Source: Haloplanus litoreus (lineage in GTDB: Archaea > Halobacteriota > Halobacteria > Halobacteriales > Haloferacaceae). Taken from it: a stretch of 64,000 nt of DNA. Of the stretch, positions 52,026 through 58,857 are shown one piece after another. The stretch lies in NCBI RefSeq assembly GCF_042677945.1, contig NZ_JBHUDN010000003.1; one strand, given 5' to 3'. How positions within the stretch are numbered: the first letter of the stretch is position 1; every line of letters starts with the position of its first letter. The notes under the pieces were generated by a model. That model was given only the letters and a program-made list of their open reading frames with translations, did not search any database and was not told where the DNA came from. Both the position numbers and the translations under genes were made by a program.

Positions 52026-53258
52026 TCAGAAGAGCGACTCTTGGTCGGCTTCGAGTTGGTCGCTCCGTTCGATCAACAGCGAATCGAGCGCTTCCTTGAG
52101 TTTTCGCTCGTCGGGGATTGCGTAGAGTTCGCAGTTGAACTCCCCTTCCGGCGTCACCACCGTCGAGTCCATGAGGAAGGCGTACTCCTGGGACTGACCC
52201 AGGCGGCCGGCGATGGGACTGAGGATGGCCGTCCCCAGGTCGTGAACGAGTTCCGGCGGCGTGTGGTCGATGCTCGTCTGCAGGACGTTTGCCCACCCGT
52301 CGATGAACCCGCTGGTCATGATGTTGCCCAGTTCCTGGATGGCGCTCTCTCCCATCTCTCCCAACGGGTCGTCGAGTTCCATCGGGACCGTCGCGTCGAC
52401 GATGGTCCGTGCGGACGGTTCGTCGAAGAGGATGGCGAGATAGCCGCCGGGAGTCCCCTTGAACTCCATGACCGTCCCGACGTACACCTCGTCTCTGGCC
52501 GTGTTCGGGACGTCCTCGATGGGAACGAAGCTGAGTCGGCTGACGTCGACGTCGGTTTCGATGCCCGTCATCGAGGAGACGTTCTCGGCCGCTCGCTCGG
52601 CCCCCTGTCGGGTCATCTCGTCGAAGACGGTCAGCTTGTCCATCGGAATGGCGTCCTCGTGGTCGTCGCTGGCGGCGAGCATGTCCGCGAAGGCGCCGTA
52701 CTCCGGGAGCATGTAGATGTAGGCGTCGATTTCCTGGTCGACGGCCGTCATCTGGCTCTCGAAGACGAAGACGTGTTCTTCCTCCGCCCGGTCGAGGGCG
52801 CCGTCCGGGAGTACGTCGGTCCCGGCCCGTTCGACGTAAGTCGGCGGACTCATGTCGACGCTCGTTCCGAGGTAGTCGGCCCACCCGTCGACGAACCCAC
52901 CCATCATGATGTTCCCGATCTCGTTGATTCCACTCCGAGCCATCTCGTCGAACCCGTCGCCGTCGCCGTCGCCGGTCGATGCTCCCGGAACCAGCACGTC
53001 GACGATACTCGACGCACTCTCGCGGTCGAAAGCGAGCGCCGTCTCCCCCGAGAGGCCACCGTCCAATCCGATCTGGACGCCGACGAACTCCGTCCCACCG
53101 AAGACGTCCTCGACGTCCTGTTTCGACATCAGCGTGACGTTGGTCACGTCGACGTACGTCTCGATGCCCGTCATCTGCGTCAGCGACGCCGCGGCGTGCT
53201 CAGCCCCTTCCTGCGCGAGGCGGTTGTAGGTGCCGAGCGACTGAATATCGACCCGCAT
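52026..53258 (-). CDS. cheC: CheC-type phosphatase with two CheC domains
   Basis: This 410-residue protein is a fusion of two CheC-like domains. Each has the active-site E-x-x-N helix: SGINEIGNIMMGGFVDGWAD (about residue 110) and SAIQELGNIMTSGFIDGWAN (about residue 315). Each is preceded by a TGIETxVDV strand. Bacterial CheC has about 200 residues, so this is a tandem form. CheC dephosphorylates CheY-P and binds CheD, and here it sits between cheY and cheD. The domain order and duplication are seen directly. Confidence 0.9.
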   Translation of the reverse strand: MRVDIQSLGTYNRLAQEGAEHAAASLTQMTGIETYVDVTNVTLMSKQDVEDVFGGTEFVGVQIGLDGGLSGETALAFDRESASSIVDVLVPGASTGDGDGDGFDEMARSGINEIGNIMMGGFVDGWADYLGTSVDMSPPTYVERAGTDVLPDGALDRAEEEHVFVFESQMTAVDQEIDAYIYMLPEYGAFADMLAASDDHEDAIPMDKLTVFDEMTRQGAERAAENVSSMTGIETDVDVSRLSFVPIEDVPNTARDEVYVGTVMEFKGTPGGYLAILFDEPSARTIVDATVPMELDDPLGEMGESAIQELGNIMTSGFIDGWANVLQTSIDHTPPELVHDLGTAILSPIAGRLGQSQEYAFLMDSTVVTPEGEFNCELYAIPDERKLKEALDSLLIERSDQLEADQESLF

Positions 53259-53259
53259 A

Positions 53260-53619
53260 TCAGGCCACGACGTCGTCGATGGCTTCGAGCACGTTCGGTT
53301 TCTGGAACGGCTTCGTGATGTACCCGTCTGCGCCGGCCTTGACCGCGTTTTTCATCTTCTCCTCCTGGCCGACGCTCGTACACATGATCACGTTCGCGTC
53401 GGGGTCGCTTCCGGTGATCTCGCTAGTCGCTTCGATCCCGTCACGAATGGGCATCACGATGTCCATCATGACGAGGTCCGGCTCGTGCTCTCGGTAGAGT
53501 TCGACGGCTTCGACCCCGTTTTCCGCCTCGTCGACGATCTCGAAGTTCTCCTCGAGGATCTCGCGCAGAAGGTTGCGCATGAAATCCGAGTCGTCGACGA
53601 TGAGTACTTTAGGTGGCAT
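53260..53619 (-). CDS. cheY: Chemotaxis response regulator CheY
   Basis: This 119-residue stand-alone receiver has acidic pair Asp9/Asp10 (VLIVDDSDFMRNLL), phospho-acceptor Asp53 (LVMMDIVMPIRDG), switch Thr81 (IMCTSVGQEEKMK) and Lys103 (YITKPFQKPNV). Phospho-CheY signals to the archaellum through CheF and the ArlCDE ring. It is the first gene of cheY-cheC-cheD, with a leaderless-type promoter and the motility palindrome just upstream. Confidence 0.94.
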   Translation of the reverse strand: MPPKVLIVDDSDFMRNLLREILEENFEIVDEAENGVEAVELYREHEPDLVMMDIVMPIRDGIEATSEITGSDPDANVIMCTSVGQEEKMKNAVKAGADGYITKPFQKPNVLEAIDDVVA

Positions 53620-53665
53620 CTGTCCCGTGAATTCGGGAGTCGCTAAATAAATACTCGGGCGCGAT

Positions 53666-53679
53666 TCTCAGTGCTGATA
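53666..53679 (-). promoter_or_regulatory. Motility palindrome of the cheY operon promoter
   Basis: TATCAGCACTGAGA on the minus strand, 17 bp before the centre of the TATA-like TATTTATTT (about 53649). That box lies about 30 bp upstream of the cheY start, so the transcript is nearly leaderless. Confidence 0.65.
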
Positions 53680-53690
53680 CGAAAACAGGC

Positions 53691-54278
53691 TCAGTCTTCG
53701 GACAGGGCGACGGCGTCCTCGTCGGAGACGGCCCGAATGAGGTCGCCGATGGAGTCGTCGCGGTCGAGATCGTACCGCTTGAGTAGCCCGGTCAGCGTCC
53801 CTACCGGGTAGCGAACGGAGACGTTCGACTCGGCGAGCAGAATGCCGAGGACCTCCTCCACTGGCGTTCCACCGCCGACGTGCTGGGCGTACCAGATCAA
53901 CAGCGATTCGAAACTGGTGACCACGTCGTTCGAGACGACCTGGTGGCGACTCACCCCGTCGTCGAACTTCGCCGTCGCGTGGAACCCGTACTGAGCGTCG
54001 ATCCCGCGGAAGTGATCCTCGAGCCACCGGTTGACGTCCATCTCGGTGAGCCGTGGTTCGTCGTCCGCGTCGTCCGCGTCGGAAGCCGCGTCGGCCTCGC
54101 GGGCGTCGATGGCGTCGGCCCGTCGCTGAGCGTCCTCGTCGCTCATCGGCTCGCCGGTGGAGACGACGTATCGACCGTCGTCGAGTTCGTTCACGTTGTC
54201 GTGTCTGGTGAGGTCGAGTTCCTCCTCGGTGAGCACCCTCCCGCGTTCCGAGACGGACTCGTCTGAATCGGATGGCAT
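53691..54278 (-). CDS. Haloarchaeal motility-cluster protein (DUF7500-like)
   Basis: This 195-residue soluble acidic protein begins with a disordered part containing HDNVNELDDGRYVVSTGEP. A folded C-terminal domain follows: MDVNRWLEDHFRGIDAQYGF, VVSNDVVTSFESLLIWYAQH and SNVSVRYPVGTLTGLLKRYD. No catalytic motif is visible. It is found between cheY and the archaellin gene, on the same strand as both. It has its own TATA-like TCTTTATG near 54315 but no motility palindrome that I can see. The family number is from memory. An accessory role in motility is inferred only from position. Confidence 0.7.
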   Translation of the reverse strand: MPSDSDESVSERGRVLTEEELDLTRHDNVNELDDGRYVVSTGEPMSDEDAQRRADAIDAREADAASDADDADDEPRLTEMDVNRWLEDHFRGIDAQYGFHATAKFDDGVSRHQVVSNDVVTSFESLLIWYAQHVGGGTPVEEVLGILLAESNVSVRYPVGTLTGLLKRYDLDRDDSIGDLIRAVSDEDAVALSED

Positions 54279-54354
54279 ACCCTGGTAGTGTCACCACTTC
54301 CGGTCGTGAAAACATAAAGATTCGGTGGCGCCGCACCGCGGGGGTCGAACGCGC

Positions 54355-55050
54355 TTACAGTTCGACCGACTCTTCGCCGGAGAGCGACTGGGGCACCTGG
54401 ATGCGGATGATGCTCGTTGCGCCGGATTCGGTGTTGACGCGGAGGGTCACGGTCTCACCGGCCGTTAGCGGCCCGTTGACGAACCCATCGTTGTCATCGA
54501 TTTCCACCAGATCGATCGTGATCACGAGTCGATCGGTCCGACTGTTCAAGATTAGCCCGTCACCCTGGCTCTCGTTGAGCGAGTCGTCGTCGTCCTGGAG
54601 CGCGCGCGTCCGGTCGTTTGGACCGGTCGCGCCGGTCCGGTTGATCGCGGATTCGTTCGTGAACGGGAAGCGGTCGGTACCGTTCGGCGCGACCATCTCG
54701 AAGGTGGTTGCGCTCATGTTGATGTCGCTCGCACCCGGCGCCTTCTGGACCACCAGCGACACCTCAGTTACGCTACGAGACGTATTACTGTACGAAAGGT
54801 TTCCGTCGGTGTTGTTGATGGTATTGCTACTGGTGTTGTACGTGGAGACGTTCCCCGTCTTGGACACCGGTTCGAGGCGGTCGGTGACCTGTGCGCTGCT
54901 CTGTTGACCCGTCTGTTCTGACTGCGTCTGGAGGAAGCCGGCCGTATTGATCAGCACGCCGGCCGCGATCGCCGCGACCAGGACCATCGCGATGAACACG
55001 ATGAGCGTCCCGATACCGACCTGACCCCTATCCGTTCGTTCTTCGAACAT
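54355..55050 (-). CDS. arlA: Archaellin (archaellum filament protein)
   Basis: This 231-residue protein has a class III signal cut after MFEERTDRG. The conserved archaellin helix QVGIGTLIVFIAMVLVAAIA follows, with AGVLINTAGFLQTQSEQTGQ. The globular part has about ten N-x-S/T sequons (for example NVS, NTS, NLS, NMS, NGT, NRT), as expected of a glycosylated surface filament. This is the only archaellin gene in the window, whereas many haloarchaea have two or more. The ATG at 55050 gives the exact prepilin-like start. Confidence 0.93.
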   Translation of the reverse strand: MFEERTDRGQVGIGTLIVFIAMVLVAAIAAGVLINTAGFLQTQSEQTGQQSSAQVTDRLEPVSKTGNVSTYNTSSNTINNTDGNLSYSNTSRSVTEVSLVVQKAPGASDINMSATTFEMVAPNGTDRFPFTNESAINRTGATGPNDRTRALQDDDDSLNESQGDGLILNSRTDRLVITIDLVEIDDNDGFVNGPLTAGETVTLRVNTESGATSIIRIQVPQSLSGEESVEL

Positions 55051-55132
55051 ATTGATGTGCAACCCGGGGTCGTGGTGCCCGCGGGCTCTGTCAGAACGTA
55101 CTCGAAGTCGGTAATAAAGGTACGTTCCCAAA

Positions 55133-55146
55133 TATCAGTGGTGAAA
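55133..55146 (-). promoter_or_regulatory. Motility palindrome of the archaellin promoter
   Basis: TTTCACCACTGATA on the minus strand, one base off the consensus first arm. Its near edge is 17 bp from the centre of the TATA-like CTTTATTAC (about 55116) that drives the archaellin gene. Confidence 0.6.
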
Positions 55147-55196
55147 ATACCAGTTTCGAAGTCTGAAACCGGAAATAACGGCGTTCTGGAAAACCA

Positions 55197-55478
55197 TCAG
55201 TCGTAGATGATGAGACTGTAGACGACGAAGATGAATCCGAGGGAGGCGAGGCCGTTGTTGACCAGCAGGAGGGAGCGAACGCCGTTGAAATCGTTGATGA
55301 ACGCGCTGATGGCGGTGGCGATGGCGGCGGCTGCGATGAGACTGAATCCGAGCGAGATGTGAATCATCGCTCGACGGGTCGTCTGGAGGTAGGCCTTGAT
55401 CGCCATCCCGACCATCGTCAGCCCCGAAAGCACCAGAATTCCGGTTGCGGCGAAGTAGAGGTATTCGACGACTAACAT
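55197..55478 (-). CDS. Small membrane protein (DUF7521-like), divergent from the winged-helix gene
   Basis: This 93-residue protein has three hydrophobic helices (YLYFAATGILVLSGLTMVGM, HISLGFSLIAAAAIATAISA, LVNNGLASLGFIFVVYSLII). It resembles a haloarchaeal family often found beside an ArsR-like winged-helix gene, from memory. That pairing is seen here head to head. Its promoter carries the motility palindrome and a TATA-like box about 35 bp before the ATG. A sensing or modulating partner for the regulator is an inference. Confidence 0.75.
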   Translation of the reverse strand: MLVVEYLYFAATGILVLSGLTMVGMAIKAYLQTTRRAMIHISLGFSLIAAAAIATAISAFINDFNGVRSLLLVNNGLASLGFIFVVYSLIIYD

Positions 55479-55529
55479 TGTACTCGTTCCACACCTTGGT
55501 GTATCCGGTCATAAATCTGGCCGTGATAT

Positions 55530-55543
55530 TCTCAGGCCTGATA
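55530..55543 (-). promoter_or_regulatory. Motility palindrome of the DUF7521-like promoter
   Basis: TATCAGGCCTGAGA on the minus strand, 17 bp from the centre of the TATA-like GATTTATG (about 55513). Confidence 0.6.
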
Positions 55544-55604
55544 GCTAGTGACGCACGCCGGGATCTTGCGCCCGTCCGACAGTACGATTTATTGTCCAGC
55601 AACG

Positions 55605-55618
55605 TATCTAAACTGATA
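55605..55618 (+). promoter_or_regulatory. Motility-type palindrome over the start of the winged-helix gene
   Basis: TATCTAAACTGATA ends 5 bp before the ATG at 55623. Unlike the other copies, it lies downstream of the TATA-like GATTTATTG (centre about 55590) and covers the predicted transcription start. That placement suits autorepression. Confidence 0.5.
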
Positions 55619-55622
55619 ACGA

Positions 55623-55958
55623 ATGGACGGAACCGAGATGTTGCGGGTTCTGGGCAACGAGTACAACCCCCAAATACTGAGTTTCGCGCACGAGCCGCGC
55701 TCGGCCCAGGAACTCAGCGACGAACTCGACGTACCGATCGCCACCTGCTACCGCCGGATCGAGGAACTCACCGACGCCGACCTCCTCGAACACCACGACC
55801 GGGTGCTCTCCGACGAACGTCGCCGCGTCAACGTCTACCGGCGGAACATCGAAGAAGTGGTCGTGACCTTCTCCGACGGGGACGTGACGGTCGACGTCGA
55901 GGAGCGCCGGAAGGTCAAAAACCGACTCGACGAGGCCTGGCGGACGCTCTCGGAGTGA
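55623..55958 (+). CDS. Winged-helix (ArsR-like) transcriptional regulator
   Basis: This 111-residue protein has a winged helix-turn-helix. EMLRVLGNEYNPQILSFAHE and PRSAQELSDELDVPIATCYR form the helices, the recognition helix is IATCYRRIEELTDADLLE, and the wing is HHDRVLSDERRRVNVYRRNI. No metal-binding cysteine motif of classical ArsR is evident. It is divergent from the DUF7521-like membrane gene and sits within the motility cluster. A palindrome of the motility type overlaps its own start. I infer it may be the regulator of that motif; this is not shown by sequence alone. Confidence 0.85.
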   Translation: MDGTEMLRVLGNEYNPQILSFAHEPRSAQELSDELDVPIATCYRRIEELTDADLLEHHDRVLSDERRRVNVYRRNIEEVVVTFSDGDVTVDVEERRKVKNRLDEAWRTLSE

Positions 55959-56693
55959 TCACTCCCCGGGGAAGGAATCGCTTTGCCCCCCCATCATCGA
56001 GAACCCCGCGGCGCGTTCGTGGACCGTGATGCCGCCTTCGTCGATATCCATCGGGAAAATATCCGTCTCGATGTCCTGTTTCCGCATCTTGGCGACCCAG
56101 ATGTATCGGTTGACGCCCGATTCCGTCGGGGTCTGAATCAGGTAGATGTTCCCGTCGGTCAGGAAATTCTCCAAGCCGATGTCCTGTTCCGGGAACACCG
56201 CCGCCTGCTCGGCGATGAGCAACGAGGTCAGCCCGTTGGCCTTCAGGATGTCCGAGAACTTCAGGAGGTAGGTCCGCTTCTCCTGTTCGTTCTCGAAGAA
56301 CAGTTCGAACATCGTCAGCGAGTCGAGGACGAGCCGTTCGTACTCCGTCTCCTCGAACGCCGCGAGCAACCGATCCAGGGTGGCGTTGAAATCGTTGTGG
56401 CGCAGCAGTTCCTGCTTGTCGTAGATGAGAATCTGATCGTCATCGACCAGTTCCCGCCAGTCCTCGAAGCCGATGGACTCGGCTGCCTGTGCGATGTCCT
56501 CGGCGTTCTCTTCGAAGGAGAGGTAGATTCCTTTCTCGTCGAACTCCGTCGCGCCGTTGTAGATGTACTGTAATCCGAGGATGCTCTTTCCGGTCCCGGG
56601 ATTGCCGCTGATCAGTACCGTCGCGTTGTCGACGATCCCTCCGCCGAGTATCGAGTCCAAGCCTTCGATTCCCGTACGTGTCTGCTCTGTCAT
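55959..56693 (-). CDS. KaiC/RAD55-like ATPase in the motility cluster
   Basis: This 244-residue single-domain RecA-superfamily ATPase has Walker A GNPGTGKS at residues 30-37 and catalytic glutamates in YLSFEENAEDIAQAAESIGF. The Walker B-like strand is RLVLDSLTMFELFF. It resembles a single KaiC half and is a relative of ArlH. The ATG at 56693 gives MTEQTRTGIEGLDSILGGGI, the standard family start. TATA-like AATTTATTT lies about 36 bp upstream. It converges on the winged-helix gene (stops adjacent). The role is unknown; it may be a signalling ATPase. Confidence 0.85.
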   Translation of the reverse strand: MTEQTRTGIEGLDSILGGGIVDNATVLISGNPGTGKSILGLQYIYNGATEFDEKGIYLSFEENAEDIAQAAESIGFEDWRELVDDDQILIYDKQELLRHNDFNATLDRLLAAFEETEYERLVLDSLTMFELFFENEQEKRTYLLKFSDILKANGLTSLLIAEQAAVFPEQDIGLENFLTDGNIYLIQTPTESGVNRYIWVAKMRKQDIETDIFPMDIDEGGITVHERAAGFSMMGGQSDSFPGE

Positions 56694-56773
56694 TGTGATA
56701 CAGTTACGCGGACGGATTGAAATAAATTCGCAACGCGGCGGACGTCGGAAAGTCCGCGCCGTCGACCGCCGAT

Positions 56774-56787
56774 TTTCACGACTGAGA
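56774..56787 (+). promoter_or_regulatory. Motility palindrome of the second KaiC-like operon
   Basis: TTTCACGACTGAGA on the plus strand is followed at 17 bp by the TATA-like CCTATTTGAC (centre about 56804). That box is 28 bp before the ATG at 56832, so the transcript should be leaderless. Confidence 0.55.
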
Positions 56788-56831
56788 ACCCGGACGGAAC
56801 CTATTTGACTCGGCCCGGTCACTCTCCGTCG

Positions 56832-57536
56832 ATGAGGCTTTCCACCGGCGTGGACGGTTTCGACGAACTCGTCGACGGGGGACTCCTCCGGGATCGGTTG
56901 TACATCCTCAGCGGACCGCCGGGAAGCGGGAAGACGACGTTTTCCTCGCAGTTCGTAACCGAGGGCGCACGTGCGGGCGAGAAGTGCCTCTTTCTGAGCA
57001 TGCACGAAACCGAGGAGGAGCTTATCCACGACATGAGCTCCTACGATTTCGGGTTCGAGAAGGCTGCTCGGTCCGGGAAGCTCCAGTTTCGGAACGTCTT
57101 CGATTCCAACGCCAAGCGACTCCTGAAGGGACCGGGTGGCAACGACTTCTCCTCGGGTGTAAAGAACATGACGAATCGGCTCGTCGGGTTCATCAACTCG
57201 CGGGAGATCGACCGACTCGTCATCGATTCGACGATGATTCTGCAGTACTTCTACCCCGACAACCACGAGGCGTTCGTCCAGTTTCTCACGTCGCTGAAGC
57301 GGGTCGACGCCACGACGCTGCTCATCTCCGAGATGACGGATCCCTCCTCCTACGCCGACGAGCATTACCTCGCCCACGGGGTGATCTTCATGCACAACTA
57401 CCTCGAAGGCGGCGGGATGCACCGTGGGGTACAGATCGTCAAGATGCGCGGGACGAACATCGACAGCAACATCAACGCCATCGAGTTCGACGACGACGGT
57501 CTGCACGTCCGACCAGAGAAGCAGCTCCAGACCTAA
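56832..57536 (+). CDS. KaiC/RAD55-like ATPase, second copy
   Basis: This 234-residue RecA-like ATPase has Walker A GPPGSGKT at residues 28-35, FLSMHETEEELIHDMSSYDF with paired glutamates, and Walker B-like RLVIDSTMILQYFYPD. It ends with GVQIVKMRGTNIDSNINAIE, as in KaiC-type proteins. The ATG at 56832 fits a leaderless transcript from the box at 56804 and avoids a nine-residue upstream extension. It is followed 1 bp later by the 134-residue gene, and its promoter carries the motility palindrome. Confidence 0.88.
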   Translation: MRLSTGVDGFDELVDGGLLRDRLYILSGPPGSGKTTFSSQFVTEGARAGEKCLFLSMHETEEELIHDMSSYDFGFEKAARSGKLQFRNVFDSNAKRLLKGPGGNDFSSGVKNMTNRLVGFINSREIDRLVIDSTMILQYFYPDNHEAFVQFLTSLKRVDATTLLISEMTDPSSYADEHYLAHGVIFMHNYLEGGGMHRGVQIVKMRGTNIDSNINAIEFDDDGLHVRPEKQLQT

Positions 57537-57537
57537 C

Positions 57538-57942
57538 ATGTACGAGTCCGAGTTCGACATCGGCTGGAACGATCTCGACAAGGAGGGTGCGCTCGAACGC
57601 GCGTTCGCACTCGGCGTGGCCCGAAGCCTCGGCGAACCGAACCGCGAGGAGTACGAGCGGGTTCTCACCGCCGCCGAAACGACTTACGAGCGGAGTTTGA
57701 TCGAACTGTCCTACGACGAGGGCAGGCGAAAGGCGTCCGGTCGGACCGGAGAGGAGTCCGACGCGGTGTGGGAGGACCTCGTCGTCGAAACCGTGGATAT
57801 CGACGCCGGACCGTCGAGTGACCGAGAACGGACGAGCGCCGCGGACGGACCGCCGGAACTGATGTCCCGCCCCGAACCGACCGTGATACCCGAGGACGGA
57901 CTGGACCGGGTTCGACTCCCGGCGTTTCTCCGACGCCGCTGA
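57538..57942 (+). CDS. KaiC-like operon partner, hypothetical
   Basis: This 134-residue acidic protein starts MYESEFDIGWNDLDKEGALE, with ALERAFALGVARSLGEPNRE and EYERVLTAAETTYERSLIEL forming likely helices. The second half is disordered and ends RVRLPAFLRRR. It starts 1 bp after the KaiC-like gene, so the two are one operon. I recognise no domain. An adaptor for the ATPase is an inference from coupling only. Confidence 0.7.
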   Translation: MYESEFDIGWNDLDKEGALERAFALGVARSLGEPNREEYERVLTAAETTYERSLIELSYDEGRRKASGRTGEESDAVWEDLVVETVDIDAGPSSDRERTSAADGPPELMSRPEPTVIPEDGLDRVRLPAFLRRR

Positions 57943-58020
57943 TACGGGCTGTTCGTCGGTCGTCGCCGTTACCGTGAATCGACGACGGCCGATACCGACC
58001 GACGACAGTCCGTACGCGGT

Positions 58021-58695
58021 CTATTCGTCGGTACGCATGAGTTCACCGGGCTCCGTCCAGATGACGAACTCGCCGTCGTCCTCCCGTTTGACCACGCCGT
58101 TGATCCACGGTTCGTCGACGGGCGACTCCTTGACCTTCGCCAGCGACACCGTCGAGACGCGGCGCACGCCGTCGACGGCCCAGCCGACGCTCCACTCGTC
58201 GTCCATCTGCGCCGAGTCGAAGACGACGATGAGGTCACCCTCGCCACCGTCGTCGGCCGCCAGCGTCTCCATCGGGTCGATGACAGTCGTGATGTCGCCA
58301 CGCAGGTCGATCACGCCCTCGACGAAGGGGGGTGCGTTCGGGATACGCGTCACCGTCCCCCGTTCGACGATCTGTTCGATGAAGGTGATGTCGAGACAGT
58401 AACGTTCGTCACCCAGGACGAACTCCAGCACCGAGACGGTCTCCTCGTCGGTCGACTCCGCCGCGTCCTCGGTGTCGGCACCGGCGTCGGCCGCCTCGTC
58501 CGCGTCCTCGGTGTCGCCGCTCGTCGTGGGGACCGACGGTTCGGCGTCGTCCGCGTCCGTACCGGCGGCTCTCGCCGCCTCGGAGACGTCGAGGTCGTTC
58601 AGGGTAGCCTCGATTCGGTCGTCGAGGTCCTCGTCGGCCTCGACGTCGCCCTCGGCGGCGAGTTCGGCCGCCGACGTTCCCTCGTCCTCGCTCAT
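58021..58695 (-). CDS. CheW-domain protein with long acidic N-terminal extension
   Basis: This 224-residue protein has a C-terminal CheW domain (VLEFVLGDERYCLDITFIEQ, NAPPFVEGVIDLRGDITTVI, SVGWAVDGVRRVSTVSLAKV). An acidic, Ala/Asp/Glu-rich extension of about 85 residues precedes it and has no counterpart in the CheW at 37193. The ATG at 58695 gives MSEDEGTSAAELAAEGD; an in-frame start at 58764 is closer to the promoter but reads like non-coding sequence. The promoter carries the motility palindrome. Confidence 0.85.
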   Translation of the reverse strand: MSEDEGTSAAELAAEGDVEADEDLDDRIEATLNDLDVSEAARAAGTDADDAEPSVPTTSGDTEDADEAADAGADTEDAAESTDEETVSVLEFVLGDERYCLDITFIEQIVERGTVTRIPNAPPFVEGVIDLRGDITTVIDPMETLAADDGGEGDLIVVFDSAQMDDEWSVGWAVDGVRRVSTVSLAKVKESPVDEPWINGVVKREDDGEFVIWTEPGELMRTDE

Positions 58696-58828
58696 CGCCA
58701 CACCCCCAGGGGCCGCCCGGGCTCCTCGGTACCGGTCGTCGGCCACGCCGTTCCCGCGGTGCATGCTGGCGTCATGTGATTCTTGTCCCGGCGTTCACGC
58801 CACCCAGTAATAAATTCGGCCGTCGGTT

Positions 58829-58842
58829 TCTCAGGACTGATA
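58829..58842 (-). promoter_or_regulatory. Motility palindrome of the second cheW promoter
   Basis: TATCAGTCCTGAGA on the minus strand, 17 bp from the centre of a TATA-like AATTTATTAC (about 58812). Confidence 0.6.
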
Positions 58843-58857
58843 CTCCCTCGTAGCGGA

